Part shown: one piece after another, positions 8,326 through 16,612 of the stretch | How the letters are laid out: each line of letters begins with the position of its first letter | Position numbering within the stretch: position 1 is the first letter of the stretch | Assembly (NCBI RefSeq): GCF_946221635.1 | Contig: NZ_CAMIHB010000020.1 | Coordinates: forward strand, 8,243-72,242 | Source: an uncultured Rhodoferax sp. | GTDB lineage: Bacteria > Pseudomonadota > Gammaproteobacteria > Burkholderiales > Burkholderiaceae_C | Length of the DNA: 64,000 nt | Direction of reading: 5' to 3' | The notes under the pieces: model-generated | The model's database searches: none | What the model was told of the DNA's origin: nothing | The model's input: the letters and a program-made list of their open reading frames with translations, nothing else | Program-made: the position numbers and the translations under genes

Positions 8326-9719
8326 AGTGCGCTCTCCTTCAGGTGGGCCAGGCCCGCCGTCTGCAGCACCATCGCCGCACGCAGGGCCAGGTCTTCGCGC
8401 CAGGGCGCGGCAATGATTTGCACCGCAATCGGCAGGCCGCCCGTGCCCTCGGGCCACAGCGGTGCAGCCACCACCGGGCAGCCTGCAAACGACACCGGCT
8501 GCGTGAGCAGGCCAATGGACGGGCGGCAGGGCAGTTGCTGGCCGTTGATGTCGATCCACTCCGCACCCAGCAGCGGTGCGCTGACCGGTGTGGCCGGGGC
8601 CAGCAGCACGTCCCATTGCGTGAACAGCGCGTTCACCTTGTCGCGGTAGATGCGGCGAAAGCGTTGCGCCTGCAGGTACCAGGCCGCGGGCTGCAGCGCA
8701 CCTGCCAAAAAGCGGTCTACCGACAGCGGCTCAAAGTCGTGTGCGCGGGTGCGCAGGTCGTCCAGGTGCAGGTTGGCGCCCTCGCTGGCCGTGGTGATGA
8801 AGGCCGCCGCGCGGCCCAGTGCCGCGTCGGGCCATTCCACCAGGTCCGATGCGCCCAGCGCCTTGGCGGCGGCCATGGCGGCAGCGCGCGCCGGTGGCGT
8901 GGCGTTGTCGTGGAAATAGCCACCCAAGAGGCCGATGCGCAGGTTCGACACGCCCTGGCGCAGCAGCGCAGTCACGGGCGCGATCTGTGTGGCGTGGCAG
9001 CCGGGGTCCAGCGGGTCGGGGCTTTGCATGGCGTCGTACGACCAGGCCAGCGCCTCCACCGAATCGGCCAGCGGCCCCAGATGGTCGATGCTCTGCACAA
9101 AGGGGTAGCTGCCGCGGCGCGACAGCCGGCCAAACGTGGGCTTGAGCCCCCACACGCCGCAAAACGATGCCGGCACGCGGATGGAGCCATTGGTGTCCGA
9201 ACCCAGCGCGATGGGCACCTGCCCCGCTGCAACGGCTGCCCCCGAGCCGCCCGAGGAGCCGCCTGCCGTGCGCTGCAGATCGTGCGGGTTGTGGCACGGC
9301 CCTTCGTGGCTGTTCTCGGTGGTGAAGCCGTAGGCGTACTCGTCCATGTTGAGCCCGCCCACCAACACTGCTCCGGCAGCCTGCATGCGCTGCACCAGGA
9401 AGGCGTCGCTGGTCGCTGGCGCATGGCCCCGGTTGACCTTGGAGCCTGCCAGCGTGACCTCGCCCGCCATGTCAAACAGGTTCTTCACCGCATAGGGCAC
9501 ACCGGCCAGCGGCGGCAGCGCTTCGCCGCGTGCGCGTCGCGCATCGATCTGCGCTGCCTCGGCCCGCGCACGGGCGTAGCCCTTGCTGGTGAAGGCGTTG
9601 ACGCGCGCATCGGTGGCCTCGATGCGGGCAATGCTGGCCTCCAGTACCTCGGCGGCGCTGCGCTCGCCGCTGGCCACCTGGCGGGCGATGTGTTGGGTGG
9701 TGGATGCTACGTTTTTCAT
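8322..9719 (-). CDS. atzE: AtzE-like amidase, 1-carboxybiuret hydrolase catalytic subunit
   Basis: An amidase-signature enzyme of 465 residues. The Ser-cisSer-Lys triad can be located at Lys79 (YAVKNLFD), the cis-Ser in TAGGSSGGSG (155/156) and Ser179 (GSDTNGSIRVPA). AtzE with the small AtzG subunit deaminates 1-carboxybiuret to 1,3-dicarboxyurea, ahead of allophanate hydrolysis. HpxY in oxalurate degradation is a close relative, but the neighbouring allophanate hydrolase favours AtzE. The start codon lies in a dispersed repeat copy (CAGCTATGAAA) and has no Shine-Dalgarno. It begins only 6 nt after atzG, so translation probably depends on coupling. Confidence 0.9.
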   Translation of the reverse strand: MKNVASTTQHIARQVASGERSAAEVLEASIARIEATDARVNAFTSKGYARARAEAAQIDARRARGEALPPLAGVPYAVKNLFDMAGEVTLAGSKVNRGHAPATSDAFLVQRMQAAGAVLVGGLNMDEYAYGFTTENSHEGPCHNPHDLQRTAGGSSGGSGAAVAAGQVPIALGSDTNGSIRVPASFCGVWGLKPTFGRLSRRGSYPFVQSIDHLGPLADSVEALAWSYDAMQSPDPLDPGCHATQIAPVTALLRQGVSNLRIGLLGGYFHDNATPPARAAAMAAAKALGASDLVEWPDAALGRAAAFITTASEGANLHLDDLRTRAHDFEPLSVDRFLAGALQPAAWYLQAQRFRRIYRDKVNALFTQWDVLLAPATPVSAPLLGAEWIDINGQQLPCRPSIGLLTQPVSFAGCPVVAAPLWPEGTGGLPIAVQIIAAPWREDLALRAAMVLQTAGLAHLKESAL

Positions 9720-9762
9720 AGCTGTTTACGCAGATTCAACGGGGGCTGAAGGCGTATTTGGC
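9705..9762 (-). repeat. Dispersed repeat copy B across the atzG/atzE junction
   Basis: The reverse complement contains AGCCCCCGTTGAATCTGCG, TAAACAGCTATGAAA and CGTAGC, the same order as the other copies. It encodes the last residues of AtzG (PSAPVESA), the 6-nt spacer, and the first residues of AtzE (MKNVA). Confidence 0.85.
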
Positions 9763-9938
9763 TTGTAAATCTCGGCCAGCTCGGCTTCGGGTGGCAGGGC
9801 CAGCGCGTCCAGCATCCGGGCCATGGCGGCGGTGCGTTGCAGGTGCGCGGCCACGCGCACCACCTGCGCGTCGTCCAGCGGCAGACCCAGCACGGCGGCG
9901 CTGGCGCGCACATAGCTCAGGGCGTCGGTGTCGTTCAT
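9726..9938 (-). CDS. atzG: AtzG-like small subunit (DUF4089) of the AtzE amidase
   Basis: A 70-residue helical protein of the AtzG/HpxX family, the GatC-like partner required for AtzE folding and activity. SYVRASAAVLGLPLDD, VRVAAHLQRTAAMARML and PPEAELAEIYKP match the family layout. The C-terminal tail after Lys is encoded by the dispersed repeat and may be dispensable. The start at 9938 lies 13 nt after the atzF stop. The frame extends upstream, but that part lies within atzF. Confidence 0.85.
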   Translation of the reverse strand: MNDTDALSYVRASAAVLGLPLDDAQVVRVAAHLQRTAAMARMLDALALPPEAELAEIYKPNTPSAPVESA

Positions 9939-9951
9939 GGGGGTCTCCGCG

Positions 9952-11652
9952 TCAGGCCTTGAGGGCGGCCATGTAGTTGCGCCAGCCGCCCAGGTGGGTG
10001 ATGTCGGTGGCGCCCTGGGTCGCCACGGCTTCGCAGACAAAGCCCTGCACGCTGCTGCCATCGGCCAGTTGCAGGGTGCCTATGCCCAGCGGCGCGGGAA
10101 TGAGGGCCACGAACGAGCCGTAATGGGCCGCGGGCATTTCCCAGATCTCCAGCGCAATCCGCCCACCCGCGCCGTCCGCCACGCGCACCAGACCCGGCTT
10201 GGGCGGTGTGGTGCCGGGCAGTGCGTAAAAGCGGTAGTGGGGTGCCGTCTCGGCGTTGGTGATCAGGCGCGCCCCGCGCTCGGTGAGCTGGCTGTTCAGC
10301 GGCATGCCCGAGAGGTGGGCCCCCACCACGGCCACGCGCACCGTGGGCTCGGCCCGCAGGCCGGCAATGGGCTGCGGTGCCGGCAGGGGCAGGCCCGTGG
10401 CGCCCAGCGGCAGGCCCGTGGCGTGGTGGTAGCGCTGGCCCAGTTCGGCCAACTGCCAGTCGCTGGCGCACGGGCCAATGAGCGTGATGCCAAACGGCAG
10501 GCCATCGTCGCGCAGGCTGCTGGGCACGGACAACGCCGCGTAGTCCAGCAGGTTCACAAAGTTGGTGTACGCGCCCAGGTTGCGGTTCAGCGCCACCGGG
10601 TCGGCCTGCATGGCGGCAATGGTGTAGTGCGTGGGGGCGGTGGGCACCAGCAGCACGTCGATGCGGTCCCACATGGCGTCGGCCTGCTGGCCCAGGGCGC
10701 GCAGTTGTGTCTGGGCCTCGAACACATCGGCCGCGTTGAAGTTGCGCCCCTTGGCGATGATGCTGCGCACCGGCTCCACCACCTGGTCTTCCTGTGCATC
10801 GAAAAACGAGCGGATGGCGGCGTAGCGCTCGGCCACCAATGCACTCTCATACAGCAGGGCCGCAGCGTCGGCCAGGGGCTGGTAGTGGATGGGCACCGCC
10901 GTACCGCCCAGCGCGGTGAGCCGGGCCACGGCCTGGGCAAAGGCCGTTTCGGCCTGCGCGTCGCCGTCAAAGGTCAGGGCGTCGGGCACCCCGAAGCGGA
11001 ACTGCGCCGGGAAGGGCGTGCTGCGCAGCGCCAGCGCACGGGAGTAGGGGTCTTTCGCGTCATGCCCCAGCGCGGCCTGCAGCACCTGGGCGGCCAAGCC
11101 CACGGTGCCCGCAAAGATGGACACGCAATCGGCACTCTGCGCCGCCGGCAGCACCCCGTAGGCGCTGATCAGGCCCTTGCTGGGCTTGAGGCCCACGATG
11201 TTGTTCAGGCCTGCCGGCACCCGGCCTGAGCCTGCGGTGTCGGTACCCAGTGCAAAGTCCACCTGACCCGTGGCCACCACATAGGCCGAGCCGGAGCTGG
11301 AGCCGCCCGATACATACAGCGGGTTGAAGGCATTGGGCACGGCGCCGTAGGGCGAGCGCGTGCCGTTCAGGCCGCAGGCAAACTGGTCCAGATTGGTTTT
11401 TCCCACCAGCGATGCACCGGCATCGAGCAGTTTCTGCACAACCGTGGCGTGTGCCGTGGGTTGGCGGCTAAAGGCTGGGCAGGCCGCGGTCAGCGGCAGG
11501 CCCAGCACATCGATGTTGTCCTTGGCCGCAAAGCGCAAGCCGGCCAGCGGCCCCCCGGACGCACCGGCCATGGGCGCGGCAGGGCGGCTGATCCAGGCCT
11601 GGGGCGCCAGCGCGGCACCGTCGGGGCGTGAGGGAGAGAAGGTTTGCACCAT
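9952..11652 (-). CDS. atzF: Allophanate hydrolase (AtzF type)
   Basis: It converts allophanate to two ammonia and two CO2, the terminal step of biuret, urea-carboxylate and s-triazine nitrogen release. Amidase triad: Lys44 (FAAKDNIDV), cis-Ser near 118/119 (SGGSSSGSA) and Ser142 (GTDTAGSGRVPA). A C-terminal domain of about 120 residues (VRVAVVGAHLSGMPLN...) matches the second AtzF domain. With the ATG at 11652 the protein has 566 residues, shorter at the N-terminus than the roughly 600 usual for the family. An ATG at 11715 would add 21 residues but would place the candidate operator inside the gene. This is the first gene of the 11-gene operon. Confidence 0.9.
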   Translation of the reverse strand: MVQTFSPSRPDGAALAPQAWISRPAAPMAGASGGPLAGLRFAAKDNIDVLGLPLTAACPAFSRQPTAHATVVQKLLDAGASLVGKTNLDQFACGLNGTRSPYGAVPNAFNPLYVSGGSSSGSAYVVATGQVDFALGTDTAGSGRVPAGLNNIVGLKPSKGLISAYGVLPAAQSADCVSIFAGTVGLAAQVLQAALGHDAKDPYSRALALRSTPFPAQFRFGVPDALTFDGDAQAETAFAQAVARLTALGGTAVPIHYQPLADAAALLYESALVAERYAAIRSFFDAQEDQVVEPVRSIIAKGRNFNAADVFEAQTQLRALGQQADAMWDRIDVLLVPTAPTHYTIAAMQADPVALNRNLGAYTNFVNLLDYAALSVPSSLRDDGLPFGITLIGPCASDWQLAELGQRYHHATGLPLGATGLPLPAPQPIAGLRAEPTVRVAVVGAHLSGMPLNSQLTERGARLITNAETAPHYRFYALPGTTPPKPGLVRVADGAGGRIALEIWEMPAAHYGSFVALIPAPLGIGTLQLADGSSVQGFVCEAVATQGATDITHLGGWRNYMAALKA

Positions 11653-11666
11653 TTTGAAGCATCCAA

Positions 11667-11680
11667 TCTTGTATCCAAGA
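11667..11680. promoter_or_regulatory. Candidate GntR/FCD operator upstream of atzF
   Basis: TCTTG-TATC-CAAGA is a perfect 5+5 inverted repeat with a 4-nt centre, close to the TTGTATACAA style of FCD-type GntR sites. It lies 15 nt before the atzF ATG and is the only such palindrome I noticed in the leader. The regulator at 929-1672 is the obvious ligand-responsive partner. Confidence 0.55.
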
Positions 11681-11754
11681 ACGAATGCAAGTGGCGTGCC
11701 AGCCTCCGCGCGCATGCGCTGCCCGCGTACGGAAAGGGTGGTGGGTGCGGTGGT

Positions 11755-12504
11755 TTAGAGGGTGCGCAGTGCCTGCAGGCGCTGGTGGGCTTCGCTGTCC
11801 CACAGCGGGGGCAACTGGTTCTTGGCGCGCAGGTAGTGCAGGCTGAACACGTCCAGCCAGGCCTCCAGCGCCTGGGCGGCGCGCGTCTCGCCGGCCATGT
11901 CCAGGCACAGGGCGCCCACTTCGCTGGTGCAGAAATGGTCGTCGCGCCGGCTGCGGCGCAGGCGGTAGCGCGAGATCTGCTCGGGCTGCAGGCTCAGCAC
12001 CGGAAAGCGGTCCAGGTAGGGGCTCTTGCGGAACATCTTGCGCGCCTCGGGCCAGGTGGCGTCCAGCAAGATGAACAAAGGCTTCTTGCCCGGCGCCATG
12101 TCTTGCGGCGGGGGCAGCGTATTCACCACCCGCCCCTCGGCCACAAACTCGCCGGGGAACACCACATAGGGCTGCCATTGCGGGTCCGCCAGCAGTTCCA
12201 GCAGCGCCGGGTCCACCTCGGTGCGGGCCCAGCCAAAGGCCCAGGTGTCGGCCACCACATCGGCAATCAGCCAGCCGGTGTTGCTGGGTTTGATGGGTTC
12301 GATGTCCGCCATCAGCAGGCACACGCCCACGCGCGTGGGCACTTGCGGGCGCAGCGCGCAGATGCAGTGGGCCGGCGCCACGCGGCAGTCCGGGCAGCGC
12401 TCGGCCTTCATGCCGCCGCGCGCGAGAAAGGGCTTGGCACTGCGCGCCAGGCGGGCGGCGCGCAGGCGGTGGACGGCGTGGGGCAGGGATGGAACAGTGG
12501 ACAT
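11755..12504 (-). CDS. tapT: DTW-domain tRNA-uridine aminocarboxypropyltransferase
   Basis: The product (249 residues) is predicted to transfer the aminocarboxypropyl group of SAM to uridine 47 of tRNA (acp3U), as for E. coli TapT (YfiP). The N-terminal cysteine cluster CPDCRVAPAHCICAL and the signature LLDATWPEARKM are present; the family's DTW reads DATW here. KPSNTGWLIADV and the C-terminal LHYLRAKN are also typical. ATG 12504 is chosen over an upstream TTG. The gene starts just after hipA ends, which may be simple adjacency. Confidence 0.85.
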   Translation of the reverse strand: MSTVPSLPHAVHRLRAARLARSAKPFLARGGMKAERCPDCRVAPAHCICALRPQVPTRVGVCLLMADIEPIKPSNTGWLIADVVADTWAFGWARTEVDPALLELLADPQWQPYVVFPGEFVAEGRVVNTLPPPQDMAPGKKPLFILLDATWPEARKMFRKSPYLDRFPVLSLQPEQISRYRLRRSRRDDHFCTSEVGALCLDMAGETRAAQALEAWLDVFSLHYLRAKNQLPPLWDSEAHQRLQALRTL

Positions 12505-12506
12505 GC

Positions 12507-13766
12507 TCAGCAAAAACTCTTTCGTTGCAGGCGCAGCGCGTCGCGGTCCAGGCTGGCGCGCAGCAGTTCCATGTCCGCAGCATGCACGCCGTGTTGTTCA
12601 AAGTGGGCGGGCCACCCATCCACCACGCGGGCAACCTCGGCCACCAGCGCATGGGCGCGCTCGGCGGACAGGCCAAACTCGCGCCGCTCCGACAGCGCGT
12701 TGTCCAGCGTGGACTCTGCACCGCGTGTGCCTACCTGCATGGCCTGAACCCCCAGGTTCTGCAAGCTCGGCACCACGTCATAGGCGGGGGACAGGTCGTG
12801 GTAGCCATCCAGCCCCAGGCGCAGGCAGTGGTTGCGTTCGTGGTCGTCGGTGTTGTCCGTCAGGATGTTGAACACCATGCGGCGGAACAGCTCCTCACGC
12901 ATCATCGCCTGGTGGTCCGGATGGGCCAGGCGCAGCAACACGGTGGCCAGCGCGCTGTAAGCCAGCGGCAGGCGCGCAGCGCGCAGTGCGGTGTGGGCCG
13001 ATTGGCAATGCAGCCGCAAACCATCTTGCCGGTCAAAGCGCTGGATGGTGAGTGCGTGCCGCGCCTTGCCATGGCGCGGTGCCAGCGCCAGCAAACCGGT
13101 GGCCGCCACACGGATGCCCGCCGCCGCCGCCAGGGTCATGGTGGCGTGCTCGATGCAGGGTGTGTCCACGGGGTCGTCCAACTCGCTGAACTTCACCACG
13201 CAGGGGCCGGCTGGCGTTTGCAGCAAGGCCTTCGGGCGTGCTCCACCCAGCGTCACACCGGGCTGCACCAGGCGCCGGATCTGCGGCGTGATGGGGGCTT
13301 GCTGCTGCACGTCTTCCACCGCCTGTGCCAGCTGCGCCAGGTCGTTTAGTTGCGGATAGGGGCCGATGCGGCGCGGGATGTACTGCTCCGCGGACACCGA
13401 CATGCCCAGGGCTCCGAAGCGGTCATCGCCCGCGAACAGCAGCATCTCCAGCACCGAGAGCCGGGCCGGGCGCTCGATGTGCCGGATGATGCGCTCGCCC
13501 CAGCGGTCGGGCCGCGCGTCGTCCAGCGCGCCGGGCACGCTGCTGCGCTCACCCACGCTGAAGTCCTGGCCGGCAATCAAGGGCAAATCTTCGCTGAGCG
13601 GAAAGTGCCACCACGTGGGCGCATAGCTGAATACCGCGCAGTCCGGCACCAGCGGCGAGAGCCGCAGTTCGCCGACCAGCACGGGGTGGGCCGGGTTGAC
13701 CAGTGCCCAGACGTACAGGCTGTCTTGCGGTACGTAGCTACCGGGTTGGATGTCGGGCCCGTTCAT
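12507..13766 (-). CDS. hipA: HipA-family serine/threonine kinase toxin
   Basis: A 419-residue HipA-like kinase. Visible parts are the glycine/serine-rich loop VTLGGARPKALL, the lysine strand VVKF, the catalytic loop NTDDHERNHCL and the metal-binding DLSPAYDVVPS, all in the usual order. HipA kinases phosphorylate aminoacyl-tRNA synthetases and cause growth arrest; the target here is unknown. The start at 13766 overlaps the antitoxin stop by ATGA, so the pair is a translationally coupled toxin-antitoxin operon with the antitoxin first. Confidence 0.88.
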   Translation of the reverse strand: MNGPDIQPGSYVPQDSLYVWALVNPAHPVLVGELRLSPLVPDCAVFSYAPTWWHFPLSEDLPLIAGQDFSVGERSSVPGALDDARPDRWGERIIRHIERPARLSVLEMLLFAGDDRFGALGMSVSAEQYIPRRIGPYPQLNDLAQLAQAVEDVQQQAPITPQIRRLVQPGVTLGGARPKALLQTPAGPCVVKFSELDDPVDTPCIEHATMTLAAAAGIRVAATGLLALAPRHGKARHALTIQRFDRQDGLRLHCQSAHTALRAARLPLAYSALATVLLRLAHPDHQAMMREELFRRMVFNILTDNTDDHERNHCLRLGLDGYHDLSPAYDVVPSLQNLGVQAMQVGTRGAESTLDNALSERREFGLSAERAHALVAEVARVVDGWPAHFEQHGVHAADMELLRASLDRDALRLQRKSFC

Positions 13767-14173
13767 GGCGCCTTGCCCGGTCCGGCCGGGTGAATCAAGG
13801 CGGCCAACCCGGCGGCGATGTGCGCTTGGCGCGCTTCTGCCACCGGTGCTGCGCTTGCCGGCGTGCGCTGCGCCTGTACGCGCAGGATCTCGCGTTCCAG
13901 CGCTGCCTGGTCTTGCTGCGGGGCGATCAGGTCGGCCAGCGTGGCGGAGGGGTTGATCAGCCACATGCACATCACATACGAGGCCATGGCCACCGAAGGG
14001 TCCCCGCGCTCGATGCGGGCCATGGTGGGTTGCGACACGCCCAAGCGCTTGGCCCACTGCGCCTGCGTCTCCTTGCGCCGCTTGCGCGCAATGACGATGT
14101 TCTGCGCCAGCAACGCAATCTGCTGCACGACGGCCTGCGGATAGTCAGAGGGTTTGGTGGTTTGCAGTGGCAT
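13763..14173 (-). CDS. hipB: HipB-like XRE-family antitoxin/repressor
   Basis: A 136-residue DNA-binding protein with a Cro/C1-type helix-turn-helix (ARKRRKETQAQWAKRLGVSQPTMARIERGDPS, roughly residues 29-61), followed by an alanine-rich C-terminal tail. It should repress the operon and neutralise HipA. Start ATG 14173 lies inside one arm of the inverted repeat at 14173-14215, with no Shine-Dalgarno visible, so binding there could block translation initiation as well as transcription. Confidence 0.85.
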   Translation of the reverse strand: MPLQTTKPSDYPQAVVQQIALLAQNIVIARKRRKETQAQWAKRLGVSQPTMARIERGDPSVAMASYVMCMWLINPSATLADLIAPQQDQAALEREILRVQAQRTPASAAPVAEARQAHIAAGLAALIHPAGPGKAP

Positions 14174-14215
14174 TCATAGATATTAGCAAAAAAGCCAAAA
14201 ATATAAATCTATGAA
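14173..14215. promoter_or_regulatory. AT-rich operator/promoter region of hipBA
   Basis: TTCATAGAT (14173-14181) and ATCTATGAA (14207-14215) form a 9-nt inverted repeat with 25 nt between arms. The whole stretch 14173-14280 is strikingly AT-rich against the GC-rich background and holds further ATCTATA/TATAGAAT elements. This fits an autoregulated toxin-antitoxin promoter. Confidence 0.55.
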
Positions 14216-14285
14216 TTCAAAGGGAAAGAAAATTTATAGAATTGCAAAAAATATAGAAAAACAAAAAATCTATAAGTAATTCTTG

Positions 14286-14864
14286 TCAGGGCCAAGGTTT
14301 GGGCACAAAGCCAATCGTCAGCCCGGTTTCGGTCACCGTGATGCTGCCCGGCTGCATGCCCAGGCCATCGGGCAGGGCCAGGTCCTGCGGGCGCATGCGA
14401 TGCACCACCACCTCCAGCAGCGTGCGCTCGGCCAGCGCGGGGCCGTAGACCCTGAGCAGGGCCATGGCCGCGGGTGGCAGGCTGGGGAACTGCAGGCGCT
14501 TGAGGCGCAGTTGGTGTGCGCGTACCGTGCGGTCCGTCGCCTCGTAGCGCAGCGCAAATTCCACGTCCAGCAGGCCCTGGTGGCTGCGGTTCAGCGCGGG
14601 GCCGGCGGCGTCTACCTGCATCTCCGCGCCCAGCCGGTTCTGCGCAGGCAAAAGCCGCAGCTGCGGCAGCTGCACATCCAGATTCACCAGCCCCGGCACC
14701 GGGTAGCGAAACGGAAAGCGCTGCCCCACCGCCGCCTGCAGCGTGGCCAGAGACACCTTGTACTGCGGCTGCACAGCCGGTGCATCGTCGGCTTCCGGCT
14801 CCGAATCGGCCTGTGCCAAAAGGGGCAGACACAACAACGTGGGAAGGAACAAGCGGCGGCGCAT
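14286..14864 (-). CDS. DUF1439 (YceB-like) periplasmic protein
   Basis: A 192-residue exported protein with signal peptide MRRRLFLPTLLCLPLLAQA, cleaved before DSEPE. The rest is beta-rich, with VSLATLQAAVGQRFPFRYPVPGLVNLDVQLPQL and the C-terminal ITVTETGLTIGF, as in DUF1439 proteins of the lipoprotein YceB type. No lipobox cysteine is visible, so it is probably soluble. The function of the family is not established. The start at 14864 is chosen for the signal peptide. Confidence 0.65.
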   Translation of the reverse strand: MRRRLFLPTLLCLPLLAQADSEPEADDAPAVQPQYKVSLATLQAAVGQRFPFRYPVPGLVNLDVQLPQLRLLPAQNRLGAEMQVDAAGPALNRSHQGLLDVEFALRYEATDRTVRAHQLRLKRLQFPSLPPAAMALLRVYGPALAERTLLEVVVHRMRPQDLALPDGLGMQPGSITVTETGLTIGFVPKPWP

Positions 14865-14939
14865 GGCAGAAATCTTAGGGGCGAACCGTAACGGCACACG
14901 TGCCGCCGTGTAAACAAATGCAGCACTATCATCCGCCGC

Positions 14940-15680
14940 ATGTCCCGCTCCGCCCGCCTGTTCGACCTGATCCACCTGCTACGCAGCCACCGGCGGGCCG
15001 TCAGCGGGCAGGCGCTGGCACAGCAGCTAGGCATCAGCATCCGCACGCTCTACCGCGACATTGCCAGCCTGCAGGCGCAGGGCGCGCAGATCGAGGGCGA
15101 GCCCGGTGTGGGCTACCTGCTCAAGCCTGGCTTTGTATTGCCGCCACTAATGTTCACGCCCGAAGAGGTGGAGTCGCTGGTGCTGGGCGCGCGCTGGGTG
15201 GCGCAGCAGACCGATGCCGGCCTGGCGGCTGCGGCGCGCAGTGCGCTGGCCCGCATAGCGGCTGTGCTGCCGCCCGAGCAGCGCCACGACCTGGAAGCCT
15301 CGGCCTTGCTGGTGGCCATTAACCCAGGCGGCCACAGCGCCGACCATGAGCCCTTGCCCCAGACCGCAGCGCCCGCGCTGCTGCGCCAGGCCGTGCGCAC
15401 CGAGCACAAGCTGCGCATCCGCTACCAGGACGCCCAGGGCGCACTGTCCGAGCGCGTGATCTGGCCGTTCGCGCTGGCCTACTTCGAGCGGGCGCGCGTG
15501 CTCATGGGCTGGTGCGAGCTGCGGCAGGACTTTCGCTACTTCCGCACCGACCGCATCGCCAGCGCCGCGCTGCTGGAGGCGCGCTACCCCCAGCGCAAAC
15601 AGGCCCTCCTCAAGGCCTGGCGCAACACGCTGCAGCCCGAGAAGCGCTACACCATCCTGCCGGAAACTGACAGCATGTAA
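14940..15680 (+). CDS. YafY-type transcriptional regulator (HTH_11 plus WYL domain)
   Basis: A 246-residue regulator with an N-terminal winged helix (LFDLIHLLRSHRRAVSGQALAQQLGISIRTLYRDIASLQ). The WYL-type ligand-binding region spans about residues 140-225 (KLRIRYQDAQGALSERVIWPFAL, LMGWCELRQDFRYFRTDRI). Such regulators sense small molecules or nucleic acids. It is followed by a glyoxalase-fold gene and a DUF1761 gene on the same strand (37-nt gap), which are its likely targets. Confidence 0.88.
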   Translation: MSRSARLFDLIHLLRSHRRAVSGQALAQQLGISIRTLYRDIASLQAQGAQIEGEPGVGYLLKPGFVLPPLMFTPEEVESLVLGARWVAQQTDAGLAAAARSALARIAAVLPPEQRHDLEASALLVAINPGGHSADHEPLPQTAAPALLRQAVRTEHKLRIRYQDAQGALSERVIWPFALAYFERARVLMGWCELRQDFRYFRTDRIASAALLEARYPQRKQALLKAWRNTLQPEKRYTILPETDSM

Positions 15681-15717
15681 ACCTAATCTTGGCGCCTTCC
15701 CAACCCAGGAGCCCTTG

Positions 15718-16122
15718 ATGAAATTTGCTTCCGTTCGCCTCGTCACCGCTGATGCCGCCCGCATCGACACACTGGTGTCCTTCTACACACGCCTGACCGG
15801 CCTCACCGCCACCCGCCCCGTGCCCGACTTTGCCGAGCTGCGCTTTGCCGGCCTGGTGCTTGCCATTACCAGCGAGCGCATGGTCCAGCAGTTCAACGCC
15901 GGTGCTTCCCGCGCAGCAGCGAACCAGTCCGCCATCCTGGAATTTGAGGTGGACAATGTCGATGCCCTGCACCAGCGCCTGGCCGATGCCGCAGCCACTG
16001 CCATGCCCCCGACCACCATGCCCTGGGGCAATCGCTCCCTGCTGTTGCGCGACCCGGATGGCAATGTGGTCAACGTGTTCTCCCGCCCCGTGGCGAACGC
16101 ACAGGAGGCCGCCCATGCTTGA
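15718..16122 (+). CDS. Glyoxalase/VOC-fold protein
   Basis: The product (134 residues) has the vicinal oxygen chelate fold: VRLVTADAARIDTLVSFYTRLTGL at the start, FEVDNVDALHQRL in the middle and the closing strand RSLLLRDPDGNVVNVFSRP. ATG 15718 is preferred to TTG 15715, and CAGGAG lies upstream. The metal-binding residues are only partly evident (Glu in LEFEVDN), so the reaction cannot be assigned. Confidence 0.85.
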   Translation: MKFASVRLVTADAARIDTLVSFYTRLTGLTATRPVPDFAELRFAGLVLAITSERMVQQFNAGASRAAANQSAILEFEVDNVDALHQRLADAAATAMPPTTMPWGNRSLLLRDPDGNVVNVFSRPVANAQEAAHA

Positions 16123-16531
16123 GGCCTTCAGCTCCATCCCCTGGTGGGCCGTGCTCGCCGCGGCCTTTGCGTCCTTTGTGCTGGGTGGCGTGTGGTTTGC
16201 GCTGCTATTGGCCAAACCCTATGCCCGCGCCCTGGGCAAAGAGAACGCGCCGCCGCCAAAGCCCACCCCCCTTTTCCTCATCGGCCCCCTTGTCTGCGGC
16301 TTCGTCATGGCCGCCACCAGCGCCGTGCTGCAAGCACTGCTGCATATCGACACTGCCAATGCCGCTGCAGCCTGGGGCGCGCTGCTGGGGCTGGGCTACT
16401 TGGGGGCCACGGCCACCAACGTGGCTATCAATCCCAACATACCGCGCCCCTTGCTCTATGCGCTGGTGAACGTGCCCTACTTTGCCTTGTCCAGCATCCT
16501 CATCCAACTGTTGCTGGTCTGGCTGCGCTAG
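16115..16531 (+). CDS. DUF1761 small membrane protein
   Basis: A 138-residue integral membrane protein with about four helices (WWAVLAAAFASFVLGGVWFALLL near the N-terminus, LLYALVNVPYFALSSILIQLLLVWL at the C-terminus). This resembles DUF1761. It overlaps the end of the glyoxalase gene by 8 nt and is therefore translated from the same mRNA. The function is unknown. Confidence 0.75.
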   Translation: MLEAFSSIPWWAVLAAAFASFVLGGVWFALLLAKPYARALGKENAPPPKPTPLFLIGPLVCGFVMAATSAVLQALLHIDTANAAAAWGALLGLGYLGATATNVAINPNIPRPLLYALVNVPYFALSSILIQLLLVWLR

Positions 16532-16612
16532 CCTCCCCAGGGGTGTACGGGGGGTGTTGGCGTCCTGTCACAGTGCCTGTCTATACTGCGCGCCAACTAA
16601 TTCGTTGGGCCC

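Noticed and set aside
8343..9749. 468-codon plus-strand frame opposite atzE
   Set aside because: Antisense shadow: histidine- and arginine-rich, no motif, while atzE on the other strand has a full amidase triad.
8322..9938. AtzE/AtzG as HpxY/HpxX of oxalurate degradation
   Set aside because: The families are close, but an allophanate hydrolase and biuret-hydrolase-like enzymes lie in the same operon and HpxW is absent, so the Atz reading fits better.
11653..11715. Longer AtzF starting at 11715
   Set aside because: The added residues do not resemble the family N-terminus, and the extension contains the candidate operator.
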